From contig NZ_JBLGTV010000003.1 in assembly GCF_047468865.1 (NCBI RefSeq), forward strand, positions 1 through 64,000: 64,000 nucleotides of DNA, in the 5' to 3' direction. Position numbers and translations under genes: made by a program. Source of the stretch: Castellaniella hirudinis_A (GTDB lineage: Bacteria; Pseudomonadota; Gammaproteobacteria; Burkholderiales; Burkholderiaceae_B). Shown here piece after piece: positions 53,147 to 61,689 of the stretch. Numbering within the stretch: the stretch's first letter is position 1; the number at the start of each line of letters is the position of its first letter. A model generated the notes under the pieces. That model was not told the origin of the DNA and did no database searches. It was given only the letters and a program-made list of their open reading frames with translations.

Positions 53147-54175
53147 ATGACATCGAATACACGACCAAACCGACAGACGCGCGCCATCGCCGGCACGCCC
53201 GTGTTTTCCATCGGCCTGGGCTGCATGGGCCTGAGCCACGGCTATGGCCCGGCGGCTTCCGCCGAGCAGGCAAAATCCTTGCTGCTGGCCGCGCTGGATC
53301 ACGGGGTAACCTTGTTCGATACGGCGGCCTTGTATGGTTTCGGGCACAACGAAACCTTGCTGGGCCAGGTGCTGCCGGCCCATCGCAGCCGGATTTTCCT
53401 GGCCAGCAAGTGCGGCCTCTTTCGGGGCCCGGACGGCTTGCGCCGCATCGACGGCCGCCCCGACACCCTGCGCCGCACCTGCGAAGAATCCTTGTCGCGC
53501 CTGCGCACCGAGACCATCGATCTGTACTATCTGCATCGCTGGGACAAATCCGTGCCCATCGAGGACAGCATTGGCGCCCTGGCGGATCTGGTTCGCGCCG
53601 GGAAAATCCGCCACATCGGGCTGTCCGAAGTCTCCGCCGGCACCTTGCGCCGGGCGCATGCCGTGCATCCCATTGCCGCTGTGCAAAGCGAATACGCCCT
53701 TTGGGCGCGCAACGTGGAAATCGGCGTGCTGCGGGCGTGCCGCGACATCGGGGCCGCGCTGGTGGCCTTCAGCCCCTTGGGCCGGGCCTTTCTGGCCGAT
53801 GGCCTGCATGCGCTGGATGGCCTGTCGGAAGGCGATCTGCGGCGCCGCATGCCGCGCTTCCAGCCGGATGCCCTGGCGGCCAATCTGGCCCTGCTGGGGC
53901 TGTTGCGGGATCGCGCGCGGGCCTTGCGCTGCACCCCGGGGCAGTTGGCCCTGGCCTGGCTGCTGCACCAGGGGCCGGACATCATCCCCATCCCCGGGAC
54001 CACCCAGCCGGCGCATCTGCGGGAAAACCTCGCGGCGGTGGATATCGTGCTGGATGATGCGCTGTCCGCCGAGCTGTCCGCCCATTTCGATCATCGCCGG
54101 GTGGCGGGCGACCGCTACGGGCCGGCCACGCTGCGGGAAATCGACACAGAACAATTCCCCGCCGCGTCGGCCTAG
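53147..54175 (+). CDS. Aldo/keto reductase
   Basis: A 342-residue NADPH-dependent TIM-barrel reductase. It shows the family Asp-Tyr pair (FDTAALYG), the lysine in LASKCG, the LYYLHRWD strand and the C-terminal IPIPGTTQPAHLRENLAA cofactor region. The group (AKR13-like) reduces aldehydes and ketones; its substrate here is unknown. It follows the second dioxygenase behind a strong hairpin and precedes a DUF1932 dehydrogenase, so it may act on a ring-cleavage aldehyde. Confidence 0.88.
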   Translation: MTSNTRPNRQTRAIAGTPVFSIGLGCMGLSHGYGPAASAEQAKSLLLAALDHGVTLFDTAALYGFGHNETLLGQVLPAHRSRIFLASKCGLFRGPDGLRRIDGRPDTLRRTCEESLSRLRTETIDLYYLHRWDKSVPIEDSIGALADLVRAGKIRHIGLSEVSAGTLRRAHAVHPIAAVQSEYALWARNVEIGVLRACRDIGAALVAFSPLGRAFLADGLHALDGLSEGDLRRRMPRFQPDALAANLALLGLLRDRARALRCTPGQLALAWLLHQGPDIIPIPGTTQPAHLRENLAAVDIVLDDALSAELSAHFDHRRVAGDRYGPATLREIDTEQFPAASA

Positions 54176-54235
54176 GGCGTTGCCGGGCCGCCGCCCGCGC
54201 GCGGCGTCTATCGTCTTTTTTATTCAGGAGCAATC

Positions 54236-55144
54236 ATGCAGGACACACGACTGGGCTTGATCGGCTATGGCGAGGTCGGCGGGATTTTCTGCGCCGGCCT
54301 GGGGCCTCAGGTGCGGGCCGTCCGGGCCTGGGATCTCAAGCTGGCGGACGCGGCGGCGGCCGGGGCGCTGCAGGATCGGGCCGCGCGCGATGGCGTCGCC
54401 CTGTGCCTGTCGGCGGCGGAACTCTGCGCCGACAGCAATCTGGTGATCTCCGCCGTCACGGCCTCCAATACCGTGGCCGTGGCCCGCGAGGCCGCGATCT
54501 CCCTGCGCCCGGGAACCGTTTTCCTGGACCTGAATTCCGCCTCGCCCGGCGCCAAGCGCGAAGCCGCCGCCCTGATCGAGGCGGCGGGGGGGCGCTACGT
54601 CGAGGCCGGGGTCATGACCTCGGTGCCGCCCTATGGTATCCGGGTGCCGATGCTGTTGGGCGGCGCGCATGCGCAGGATCTGGCCGCCCGCCTGAATGCC
54701 TGGGGCATGGACGCGCAGGCGGTGTCCGCCGAGCTGGGCGTGGCGTCGGCCATCAAGATGTGCCGCAGCGTCATGATCAAAGGGCTGGAAGCCCTGGTCA
54801 TCGAAAGCTATACCGCCGCGCGCGCCTATGGCGTCGAGGACTACGTCCTGCCCACTTTGCAGGAAACCTTCCCGTCCATCGACTGGACCGAGCAGGGGCG
54901 GTATTTCTACAGCCGGGTCGTGCAGCATGGCCGCCGCCGGGCCGAAGAAATGCGCGAAGTCGCCAACACCGTGCGCGAGGCCGGGTTTCAGCCCCTGATG
55001 GCGGCGGCGACGGCGGAAAAACAAGACTGGGTGGCCGGCCTGGCCGCCCAGGGGCTGTTTGCCGGCGTGCAGCAGGCGGGGGGCTGGCAGGCCTATGCCG
55101 ATCGCCTGATCGGCCAGGCGGGCCCGGCCGACCAGCCCGCCTGA
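54236..55144 (+). CDS. 6PGDH-like NAD(P)-binding protein with C-terminal DUF1932
   Basis: A 302-residue protein with an N-terminal Rossmann motif GLIGYGEVGGIF (residues 7-18) and a beta-hydroxyacid-dehydrogenase layout; the lysine in IKMCRSVMIKGLEAL lies at the usual catalytic region. The C-terminal half fits DUF1932. The biochemical role of this family is poorly defined. It follows the aldo/keto reductase by 60 bp. Together they look like accessory enzymes for the product of the second dioxygenase, but this is an inference. Confidence 0.8.
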   Translation: MQDTRLGLIGYGEVGGIFCAGLGPQVRAVRAWDLKLADAAAAGALQDRAARDGVALCLSAAELCADSNLVISAVTASNTVAVAREAAISLRPGTVFLDLNSASPGAKREAAALIEAAGGRYVEAGVMTSVPPYGIRVPMLLGGAHAQDLAARLNAWGMDAQAVSAELGVASAIKMCRSVMIKGLEALVIESYTAARAYGVEDYVLPTLQETFPSIDWTEQGRYFYSRVVQHGRRRAEEMREVANTVREAGFQPLMAAATAEKQDWVAGLAAQGLFAGVQQAGGWQAYADRLIGQAGPADQPA

Positions 55145-55242
55145 TGCCGGGCCGTCGCCGTCCGGCCCGGCCCGCTGCGCCGGACGGCGACGGCCCGGAC
55201 GGGCCTGGACGGCGGGTCACGATGCCAAAGGAGGCCATTGCC

Positions 55243-56823
55243 ATGACCGAAGAATCCATCTATGTGTCGGGCCGTGAGCGCCGGCTGGACGCGGCGGATC
55301 GCATTGTTTTGACGACGGATCTCGATGGCCGCATCACATATGTGAATCGGGATTTCCTGCGCATCAGCGGCCATGCGGCCGAAGAAGTCATCGGCGCGTC
55401 GCAGGCCATCCTGCGCCACCCGCACATGCCGCGGGAACCCTTTGCCGACCTGATGCACACTGTGCGCCAGGGGCGATCCTGGTCGGGGCTGCTGAAAAAT
55501 CGCTGCAAGAATGGCGATCATTACTGGGTGCGCGTCGATGCCGCCCCGTTGTTCCACGAAGGGCGGGTGGCGGGATATACCTCGATCCGAACGCGGCCCG
55601 AGCGCGCGCAAATCGACCAGGCCGATCAGGCGTATCGGGCGCTGGCCCAGGGCGAAAAGCGGATCGCCATCCAGGATGGGCGGATTGTGCGCCATCGCCG
55701 CGGCCGCCGCATGCGATCCTGGGCCCTGAAATATCAGCTCATGGCCTACGGCGGCGGGATGCTGCTGATTGCCGGCTTGCAGGCCGCCTGGCCCTGGGAA
55801 CCCGTCCTGGCGGCCGCCTGGCTCTTGCTGCTGGGGCTGTGGGCGGTGGCGGGGGGGATCGGCCTGCACCAGGCGCTGGCCGGCCCCCTGAAACGCCTGC
55901 GCGGCGAAATAGAATGCATCAGCGCGGGCGACCTGTCGCGTGCGCTGCCGGTCGATCAGGCCGTTGAAATCGCCCGCCTGGCGCACGGCCTGCGCATTGT
56001 GCAGATCAACATGAAGCTGCTGCTGGTGCGTATCCTGGAGGCCACCGAGGTCGTCGTCATCGGCGTGCGCGACATCGCCCGGGGCGGCGGCGATTTGTCC
56101 AGCCGCACCGACACGCAGGCCAGTTCACTGGAAGAAACGGCGGCCGCGATCGAGCAGCTGGCCGGTTCCGTGCGCTTGAATACGGAAAGCGCCCGGCAGG
56201 CCACCCGGCAGGCGGGGACGCTGCAGCAGCTGGTGGGGCAGGGGGAAGCCTCGATGGCGGCGGTGGTGCGCACGATGGACGATATCCAGCAAGAAGCCCG
56301 GCGCATTGCCGACATCACCAGCGTCATCGACGGCATTGCATTCCAGACCAACATCCTGGCCCTGAACGCTTCCGTGGAAGCGGCCCGGGCCGGCCCGCAG
56401 GGCCGGGGGTTCGCCGTCGTGGCGGCCGAGGTTCGCACCCTGGCGCAGCGCACCACCGAGGCCGCGCACGAAATCGAAGCCCGCATCGCGGCTTCGGTGC
56501 GCGCCGTGGATACGGGGGCGGGCCAGGTGAGCCAGGCCAGGCAGGTGTCCACCGGGATCGGCGAGGCGGCCGACCGCTTCGCCGACCTGGTGCGCGAGAT
56601 CGCCCTGGCCTGTCAGGAACAAGAACAGGGGATCGGCGAGATCAGCCAGGCGGCGAGCCAGATCGACCAGGCCGCCCGCAGCAGCGCCGGGCTGGTCGGC
56701 CAGGTGGCGCATGCGGCGGATCATATCCACGAGCAGGCGGAAGCCTTGCAGGCCCTGGTCGGCAGCTTCAGCTTATTTGAATCATCGACGGCGGATAGAC
56801 CTGCTGCACCGTTGTCCGAATGA
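55243..56823 (+). CDS. Aer-like methyl-accepting chemotaxis protein with PAS sensor
   Basis: A 526-residue inner-membrane chemoreceptor. The N-terminal PAS domain (about residues 15-120, with RHPHMPREPFADLM and NGDHYWVRVDA) resembles the FAD-binding PAS of Aer. Two membrane segments (about 165-183 and 188-208) form a hairpin with no periplasmic ligand domain; a HAMP-like region and the signalling tip GIAFQTNILALNASVEAARAG (cited to show the hairpin) follow. AAAGGAGG lies eight bases before the ATG at 55243. Its place within an aromatic catabolism island suggests energy taxis linked to substrate use. The 3' end overlaps the convergent LysR gene by 56 bp. Confidence 0.92.
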   Translation: MTEESIYVSGRERRLDAADRIVLTTDLDGRITYVNRDFLRISGHAAEEVIGASQAILRHPHMPREPFADLMHTVRQGRSWSGLLKNRCKNGDHYWVRVDAAPLFHEGRVAGYTSIRTRPERAQIDQADQAYRALAQGEKRIAIQDGRIVRHRRGRRMRSWALKYQLMAYGGGMLLIAGLQAAWPWEPVLAAAWLLLLGLWAVAGGIGLHQALAGPLKRLRGEIECISAGDLSRALPVDQAVEIARLAHGLRIVQINMKLLLVRILEATEVVVIGVRDIARGGGDLSSRTDTQASSLEETAAAIEQLAGSVRLNTESARQATRQAGTLQQLVGQGEASMAAVVRTMDDIQQEARRIADITSVIDGIAFQTNILALNASVEAARAGPQGRGFAVVAAEVRTLAQRTTEAAHEIEARIAASVRAVDTGAGQVSQARQVSTGIGEAADRFADLVREIALACQEQEQGIGEISQAASQIDQAARSSAGLVGQVAHAADHIHEQAEALQALVGSFSLFESSTADRPAAPLSE

Positions 56824-57682
56824 GGTCCAGAACGGCTTTCTGGGTCAGGGTGGTGATGCGCCCGGCCGCCGTGGCCAGGTAGAGGCGGCTGTGCAGTTCC
56901 GGCTGATTGATCAGGCGGATGTGATAGCGCTCCGGGTGGGCGGTGGTCAGCACCGCGTGCTCGGTCAGGATGGCGTAGCCGATGCCGTCGGCCACCAGAT
57001 CCAGAATGGCGGGCACGCCGTCGATTTCCAGGCGGATATTGGGGCGGCAGCCGATCTGAGCCATATGGGATTCCAGCAGCATGCGCACCGTGTGCGGCCG
57101 GTTGGGGATGACCAGGGGGATGCCCGCCAGGGCTTGCAGGGAGATCGGCTGGGTGGCGGGATGGGGCCCCCGGGGGCCCACCAGGTACAGCAGCTCGTTG
57201 GTCAGCGGGCCGAGATCCAGATCCGCCGAGGTGGACGGGTTGTACAGCAGGGCGATGTCCAGGCGGCCCGCCAGCAGGGATTCCTGCATCATCAGCGACA
57301 GGCCTTCGCTGATGGACAGGGTGGCGTTGGGCAGTTGCTTGCGAAAAGCCCGGGTCAGCGGCACGGTCAGCATCTTCGAGGCGCTGGGGGCGATCCCCAG
57401 GGCCACCCGGCCCGCCAGCGCCCCCTGCACCCTGGACATGTCTTCCTTGGCGCGCTCGATCTGGTGCAGTATCCCTCGGCAGTGTTCCAGCAGCAGCTTG
57501 CCGGCTTCTGTGGTGGTGACCCCCCGGCCATTGCGGTTCAGCAGGTTCTGGCGCAGTTCGACCTCCAGCAGCCGAACCTGGCGGCTGATGGCCGGCTGGG
57601 CCACGTCCAGCGCGTGCGAGGCCTGGGTGAAGCTGCCCAGTTCGGCCACCCGGGCGAAGTATTCCAGCTGTTTGAGGTCCAT
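56768..57682 (-). CDS. LysR-family regulator, probable regulator of the pmd operon
   Basis: A 304-residue regulator with the N-terminal helix-turn-helix LKQLEYFARVAELGSFTQA to QPAISRQVRLLE (residues 3-44) and a LysR effector domain. It belongs to the group close to CbbR/Nac-like and cynR-type regulators of aromatic pathways by overall form, but the exact clade is not resolved. It is divergent from the tautomerase gene with a 136-bp gap that contains a symmetrical operator candidate. Its last 56 bases are antisense to the end of the chemoreceptor gene. Confidence 0.88.
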   Translation of the reverse strand: MDLKQLEYFARVAELGSFTQASHALDVAQPAISRQVRLLEVELRQNLLNRNGRGVTTTEAGKLLLEHCRGILHQIERAKEDMSRVQGALAGRVALGIAPSASKMLTVPLTRAFRKQLPNATLSISEGLSLMMQESLLAGRLDIALLYNPSTSADLDLGPLTNELLYLVGPRGPHPATQPISLQALAGIPLVIPNRPHTVRMLLESHMAQIGCRPNIRLEIDGVPAILDLVADGIGYAILTEHAVLTTAHPERYHIRLINQPELHSRLYLATAAGRITTLTQKAVLDLIRTTVQQVYPPSMIQIS

Positions 57683-57685
57683 ATT

Positions 57686-57730
57686 AGGGTTTACCCTTAA
57701 AACTGATATACGAGTCTTTTTATTATATCA
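57686..57730. promoter_or_regulatory. Candidate operators in the pmd control region
   Basis: Two symmetrical elements lie close together: AGGGT-TT-ACCCT (57686-57697), which also covers the ribosome site of the LysR gene, and TGATATA-N13-TATATCA (57704-57730). The second has the size and T/A ends of a LysR recognition site. The region is AT-rich, unlike its surroundings. Confidence 0.55.
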
Positions 57731-57734
57731 ATCT

Positions 57735-57753
57735 GGCATAACTGCTAGTGCCG
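57735..57753 (+). promoter_or_regulatory. GGCA-N10-TGCC element, shared with 53083-53101
   Basis: GGCATAACTGCTAGTGCC is a dyad (GGCA...TGCC), followed by G. It lies about 65 bases before the tautomerase start and is similar to a 19-base stretch after the second dioxygenase gene. Confidence 0.35.
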
Positions 57754-57818
57754 TCTTTCGCTTATTCGCAGGCTCGCCCACGGCCATAATGGCTGCAATA
57801 CAGCCCTGGGGTGATGAG

Positions 57819-58970
57819 ATGCAAACACCTGTCCCAACTTTATTCATGCGCGGCGGCACGTCGCGTGGTCCGTTTTTCCTGGAATCCGACCTGCCCGCGG
57901 AGACAGCGGCCCGCGACCGGGTTCTGCTGGCCGCCCTGGGGTCGCCCGATCCGCGCCAGATTGACGGTCTGGGCGGCGCGCATCCCTTGACCAGCAAGGC
58001 GGGCATCGTCCGGGCGGGAACCGCCGCCGGGGTGGATCTTGAATTCCTCTTTGCCCAGCTGCAGCCGGCCAACGACACCGTGGACACCACGGCCAACTGC
58101 GGCAACATGCTGGCGGCCGTGGTGCCCTTCGCCCTGGAGCGCGGGCTGATCCAGGCCCAAGGGGATGAAACCACGGCGCGTGTGCTCACCCGCAACACCG
58201 GCATGCTGTGCGACATCACGGTGCGGACGCCCCGGACGCCCGAGGGCCGCCGGGTCAGCTACGACGGCGCGGCGCGCATCGACGGGGTGCCCGGCACGTC
58301 CGCCCCGATCACCATCAATTTTCTGGATACGGCCGGCTCGGTGTGCAGCGGCCTGCTGCCGACGGGCCGGGTGCTGGACCGGCTGCGCGTGGAACCCCCG
58401 GCAACGGCGGATTTCGCCGCTTTCGACATCGAGGTCACCTGCATCGACAACGGCATGCCGCTGGTGCTGTTCCGCGCCGAGGATCTGGGCTGCACCGGCC
58501 GGGAGACCCCCGCCCAACTGAACGCGGACGCGGCGCTGAAGGCCCGGATCGAGGCCCTGCGTCTGGTGGCCGCCGAACGCATGGGCCTGGGCGACGTCAG
58601 CGGCCGCAATTATCCCAAGATGACGCTGGTATCCGCCCCGGAGGCGGGGGGGGCGATCAACACGCGCTGCTTCATTCCGCATGTCTGCCACGAAGCCATC
58701 GGCGTGCTGGCCGCAGTGACGGTGGGGACGGCCTGCGTGCTGGAAGGCAGCGTGCCGCACGCTCTGGCCCGCTTGCCGGACGGCCCGCGCAAGGCCGTTT
58801 CCATCGAACACCCCAGCGGTGAATTCACCGTCGAACTCGAACTCGACCCGCGCGATCCGCAGAAAGTCGTCCGCGCCGCCCTGTTGCGCACGGCGCGCCT
58901 GATCATGCGCGGCGAGGTCATGGTGCCCGCGGCGGCCTGGCCCGCCGATGCCGCCCCGGCCAACCGCTGA
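57819..58970 (+). CDS. ligU: 4-oxalomesaconate tautomerase (PrpF family)
   Basis: A 383-residue protein of the PrpF/diaminopimelate-epimerase fold. The start MQTPVPTLFMRGGTSRGPFF is the family signature, followed by DTTANCGNMLAAV. LigU/GalD enzymes convert the keto and enol forms and double-bond isomers of oxalomesaconate. The ATG at 57819 is chosen because the signature follows at once and GGGGTG lies about seven bases upstream; another ATG is 30 bases earlier. It is the first gene of the pmd operon, the place of pmdU in Comamonas. Confidence 0.9.
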   Translation: MQTPVPTLFMRGGTSRGPFFLESDLPAETAARDRVLLAALGSPDPRQIDGLGGAHPLTSKAGIVRAGTAAGVDLEFLFAQLQPANDTVDTTANCGNMLAAVVPFALERGLIQAQGDETTARVLTRNTGMLCDITVRTPRTPEGRRVSYDGAARIDGVPGTSAPITINFLDTAGSVCSGLLPTGRVLDRLRVEPPATADFAAFDIEVTCIDNGMPLVLFRAEDLGCTGRETPAQLNADAALKARIEALRLVAAERMGLGDVSGRNYPKMTLVSAPEAGGAINTRCFIPHVCHEAIGVLAAVTVGTACVLEGSVPHALARLPDGPRKAVSIEHPSGEFTVELELDPRDPQKVVRAALLRTARLIMRGEVMVPAAAWPADAAPANR

Positions 58971-59001
58971 TGCGGACAACTTACTAGGAGAATCTGTTTC
59001 C

Positions 59002-60045
59002 ATGACTCGAAACCCCCTGATCATTGATTGCCATGGGCATTACACGACGGCCCCGCAGGCCCTGGCCGATTGGCGCGAGCGCCAGATCGCCGGCATCCAG
59101 GATCCCGGCCAGCGTCCGCAGGTGTCCGACCTGAAGATCAGCGATGATGATTTGCGCGAAAGCATCGAGACCAACCAATTGCGCCTGATGCGCGAGCGCG
59201 GGTCGGATCTGACGATTTTTTCGCCCCGGGCCAGCTTCATGGCGCACCACATCGGCGACTTCCAGGTCTCCAGCACCTGGGCGGCTCTGTGCAACGAACT
59301 TTGCCACCGCGTGGCCACCTTGTTTCCCGAACACTTCGCCATGGCGGCGATGCTGCCGCAGTCGCCCGGGGTCGATCCCGCCACCTGCCTGCCCGAGCTG
59401 CGGCGCAGCGTCGAGGAATACGGCGCCGTGGGCATCAACCTGAACCCGGATCCCTCCGGCGGCCACTGGACGGCGCCGCCGCTGTCGGATCATTCCTGGT
59501 ATCCGATCTACGAGAAGATGGTGGAATACGACATCCCCGCCATGATTCATGTCTCGACCAGCTGCAATCCGTGCTTTCACACCACCGGCGCGCACTATCT
59601 GAATGCCGACACCACGGCGTTCATGCAGTGCCTGACTTCCGACCTGTTCAAGGATTTTCCCACCCTGCGCTTCATCATCCCGCACGGCGGCGGCGCGGCG
59701 CCCTACCACTGGGGGCGGTTTCGCGGCCTGGCCCAGGCGCTCAAGAAGCCCCTGCTGGACGAGCACCTGCTGAACAATATCTTTTTCGATACCTGCGTCT
59801 ATCACCAGCCCGGCATCGACTTGCTGACGCGGGTCATCCCGGTGAAAAACGTGCTGTTTGCGTCCGAGATGATCGGCGCCGTGCGCGGTATCGACCCGGA
59901 GACCGGTCATTATTTCGACGACACCAAGCGCTACATCGAAGCCGCCGGCGTGCTGTCGGATGCCGACCGCTTCCAGATTTACGAAGGCAATGCCCGGCGC
60001 GTCTTCCCGCGCCTGGATGCCGCTTTGAAGGCCCGGGGCCTTTGA
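59002..60045 (+). CDS. ligJ: 4-oxalomesaconate hydratase (LigJ/PmdE type)
   Basis: A 347-residue amidohydrolase-fold enzyme that hydrates oxalomesaconate to 4-carboxy-4-hydroxy-2-oxoadipate. Metal ligands are suggested by DCHGHY (residues 10-15) and by the histidines of PAMIHVS and IPHGGGAAPYHWGRF; FASEMIGA and EGNARRVFPRL are also typical. TAGGAG lies before the ATG at 59002. It lies 31 bases after the tautomerase gene. Confidence 0.93.
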   Translation: MTRNPLIIDCHGHYTTAPQALADWRERQIAGIQDPGQRPQVSDLKISDDDLRESIETNQLRLMRERGSDLTIFSPRASFMAHHIGDFQVSSTWAALCNELCHRVATLFPEHFAMAAMLPQSPGVDPATCLPELRRSVEEYGAVGINLNPDPSGGHWTAPPLSDHSWYPIYEKMVEYDIPAMIHVSTSCNPCFHTTGAHYLNADTTAFMQCLTSDLFKDFPTLRFIIPHGGGAAPYHWGRFRGLAQALKKPLLDEHLLNNIFFDTCVYHQPGIDLLTRVIPVKNVLFASEMIGAVRGIDPETGHYFDDTKRYIEAAGVLSDADRFQIYEGNARRVFPRLDAALKARGL

Positions 60046-60064
60046 ACCAGAGAGGATAATGGAA

Positions 60065-60760
60065 ATGAGCAATCCCTTGAATCAGCTGGGTGTGGTGCAC
60101 CGCAACATCCAACGCGCGGATGCCGCGGCGGTTCAGCACTTGTCGCAGTTCGGCGTCGCCACCATCCATGAAGCCATGGGGCGGGTGGGCCTGATGAAAC
60201 CGGTCATGCGGCCGGTCTGGCGCGGGGCCAAGCTGTGCGGCACCGCCGTGACGGTGCTGCTGCAGCCGGGCGACAACTGGATGCTGCACGTGGCGGCCGA
60301 GCAAATCCAGCCGGGCGACGTGGTGGTGGCCGCCTGCACCGCCGACAGCACGGACGGGTTCTTTGGCGATCTGCTGGCCACGTCCTTCAAGGCGCGCGGC
60401 GCGGCGGGCCTGATCATCGACGGCGGGGTGCGCGACATCGACACGCTGGAATCCATGAATTTCCCCGTGTTCGCAAAGGCCATCAGCGCCCGCGGCACCA
60501 TCAAGGCCACGCTGGGCTCGGTGAATATCCCGGTGGTGTGCGCCAGTGCGGCCGTGTCGCCCGGCGATGTGGTCGTCGCGGACACCGACGGCGTGGTCGT
60601 GGTGCCGGCCGCCCTGGCGGCGGCCGTGGCCGCCAAGGCCCAGGCCCGTGAAGACAACGAAGTCAGCAAGCGCGAGATTTTCGCGTCGGGCGTGCTGGGC
60701 CTTGATTACTACAAAATGCGCGAGGGCCTGCAGAAGGCGGGCCTGCAGTACCTGGATTGA
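60065..60760 (+). CDS. ligK: 4-carboxy-4-hydroxy-2-oxoadipate aldolase (LigK/PmdF type)
   Basis: A 231-residue RraA-fold class II aldolase that splits 4-carboxy-4-hydroxy-2-oxoadipate to pyruvate and oxaloacetate, the last step of the pathway. It shows GVATIHEAMGRVGLM at the start and the metal/substrate loop LIIDGGVRDIDTL. The ATG at 60065 is chosen because AGAGG lies nine bases upstream; an ATG at 60059 is too close. It stands between the hydratase and lactonase genes, as in Comamonas. Confidence 0.95.
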   Translation: MSNPLNQLGVVHRNIQRADAAAVQHLSQFGVATIHEAMGRVGLMKPVMRPVWRGAKLCGTAVTVLLQPGDNWMLHVAAEQIQPGDVVVAACTADSTDGFFGDLLATSFKARGAAGLIIDGGVRDIDTLESMNFPVFAKAISARGTIKATLGSVNIPVVCASAAVSPGDVVVADTDGVVVVPAALAAAVAAKAQAREDNEVSKREIFASGVLGLDYYKMREGLQKAGLQYLD

Positions 60761-60768
60761 GGATCGCC

Positions 60769-61686
60769 ATGAGCGCCGTTCAAGATTTCGTGAAAACGCC
60801 GGGCTGGCTGGATTATTACGCCGACCCCAGCCGGCCCCGCTTTGGCCTGCCGCCCGATGCCGTGGATGCGCATTGCCATGTCTTTGGGCCCGGGGCCCTG
60901 TTCCCCTACGCGCCGCAACGCAAGTACACCCCGTGCGATGCGCCCAAGGAAGCCCTGTTCGCCTTGCGCGACCACCTGGGCTTTGCCAAAAATGTGATTG
61001 TGCAGGCCACCTGCCATGGCACGGACAACCGCGCCCTGGTGGATGCCTTGCAGGCGTCCGGCGGCCGCGCGCGCGGGGTGGCCACCGTCGCGCAGGACAT
61101 CAGCGATGCCGAGTTGCAGGCGCTGCATGCCGCCGGCGTGCGCGGCACGCGCTTCAATTTCGTCAAGCGCCTGGCGGATTTCACGCCGCGCGAAGTGCTG
61201 GCCGATATCGCGGCGCGCATCGCGCCGCTGGGCTGGCACGTGGTGGTGTATTTCGAAGCCAAGGATTTGCCCGAGCTGTATGATTTCTTCACGGCTTTGC
61301 CCACGATCGTGGTGGTGGATCACATGGGCCGTCCCGATGTCACCCAGCCGGTGGACGGCCCCGAGTTCCAGCGCTTTGTCCAGTTGATGCGCGAACATCC
61401 CAATATCTGGTCCAAGGTCAGCTGCCCGGAACGCCTGAGCCAATCCGGCCCGCCGGCCCTGGACGGCCAGCGGCACGCCTACCAGGATGTCGTGCCGTTC
61501 GCCCGGCATCTGGTCGAGACCTTCCCCGACCGCGTGCTGTGGGGGACGGACTGGCCGCATCCCAACCTGAAATCCCACATGCCCGACGATGGCCTGCTGG
61601 TGGATTTCATTCCGCAGATTGCCCCGACCGCCGCGCTGCAGCGCCAGTTGCTGGTCGACAATCCCAACCGCTTGTACTGGAGTTGA
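60769..61686 (+). CDS. ligI: 2-pyrone-4,6-dicarboxylate hydrolase (LigI/PmdD type)
   Basis: A 305-residue amidohydrolase that opens the lactone 2-pyrone-4,6-dicarboxylate to oxalomesaconate. The N-terminal DAHCHVFGPG, the DHMGRPD segment and the C-terminal LWGTDWPHPN with its catalytic Asp are typical of LigI, which works without a metal. GAGGA overlaps the preceding stop codon and sets the ATG at 60769. It is followed three bases later by the alpha subunit gene. Confidence 0.95.
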   Translation: MSAVQDFVKTPGWLDYYADPSRPRFGLPPDAVDAHCHVFGPGALFPYAPQRKYTPCDAPKEALFALRDHLGFAKNVIVQATCHGTDNRALVDALQASGGRARGVATVAQDISDAELQALHAAGVRGTRFNFVKRLADFTPREVLADIAARIAPLGWHVVVYFEAKDLPELYDFFTALPTIVVVDHMGRPDVTQPVDGPEFQRFVQLMREHPNIWSKVSCPERLSQSGPPALDGQRHAYQDVVPFARHLVETFPDRVLWGTDWPHPNLKSHMPDDGLLVDFIPQIAPTAALQRQLLVDNPNRLYWS

Positions 61687-61689
61687 GCC

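Noticed and set aside
54403..55242. Upstream extension of the chemoreceptor frame
   Set aside because: It runs within the DUF1932 gene in another frame, and a strong AAAGGAGG site fixes the start at 55243.
57081..57818. Upstream extension of the tautomerase frame
   Set aside because: It is antisense to the LysR gene; the PrpF signature begins at 57819.
59002..61686. Two unrelated metal-dependent hydrolases
   Set aside because: Their sequence and order match the hydratase and lactonase of the 4,5-cleavage pathway, so a specific call is better.
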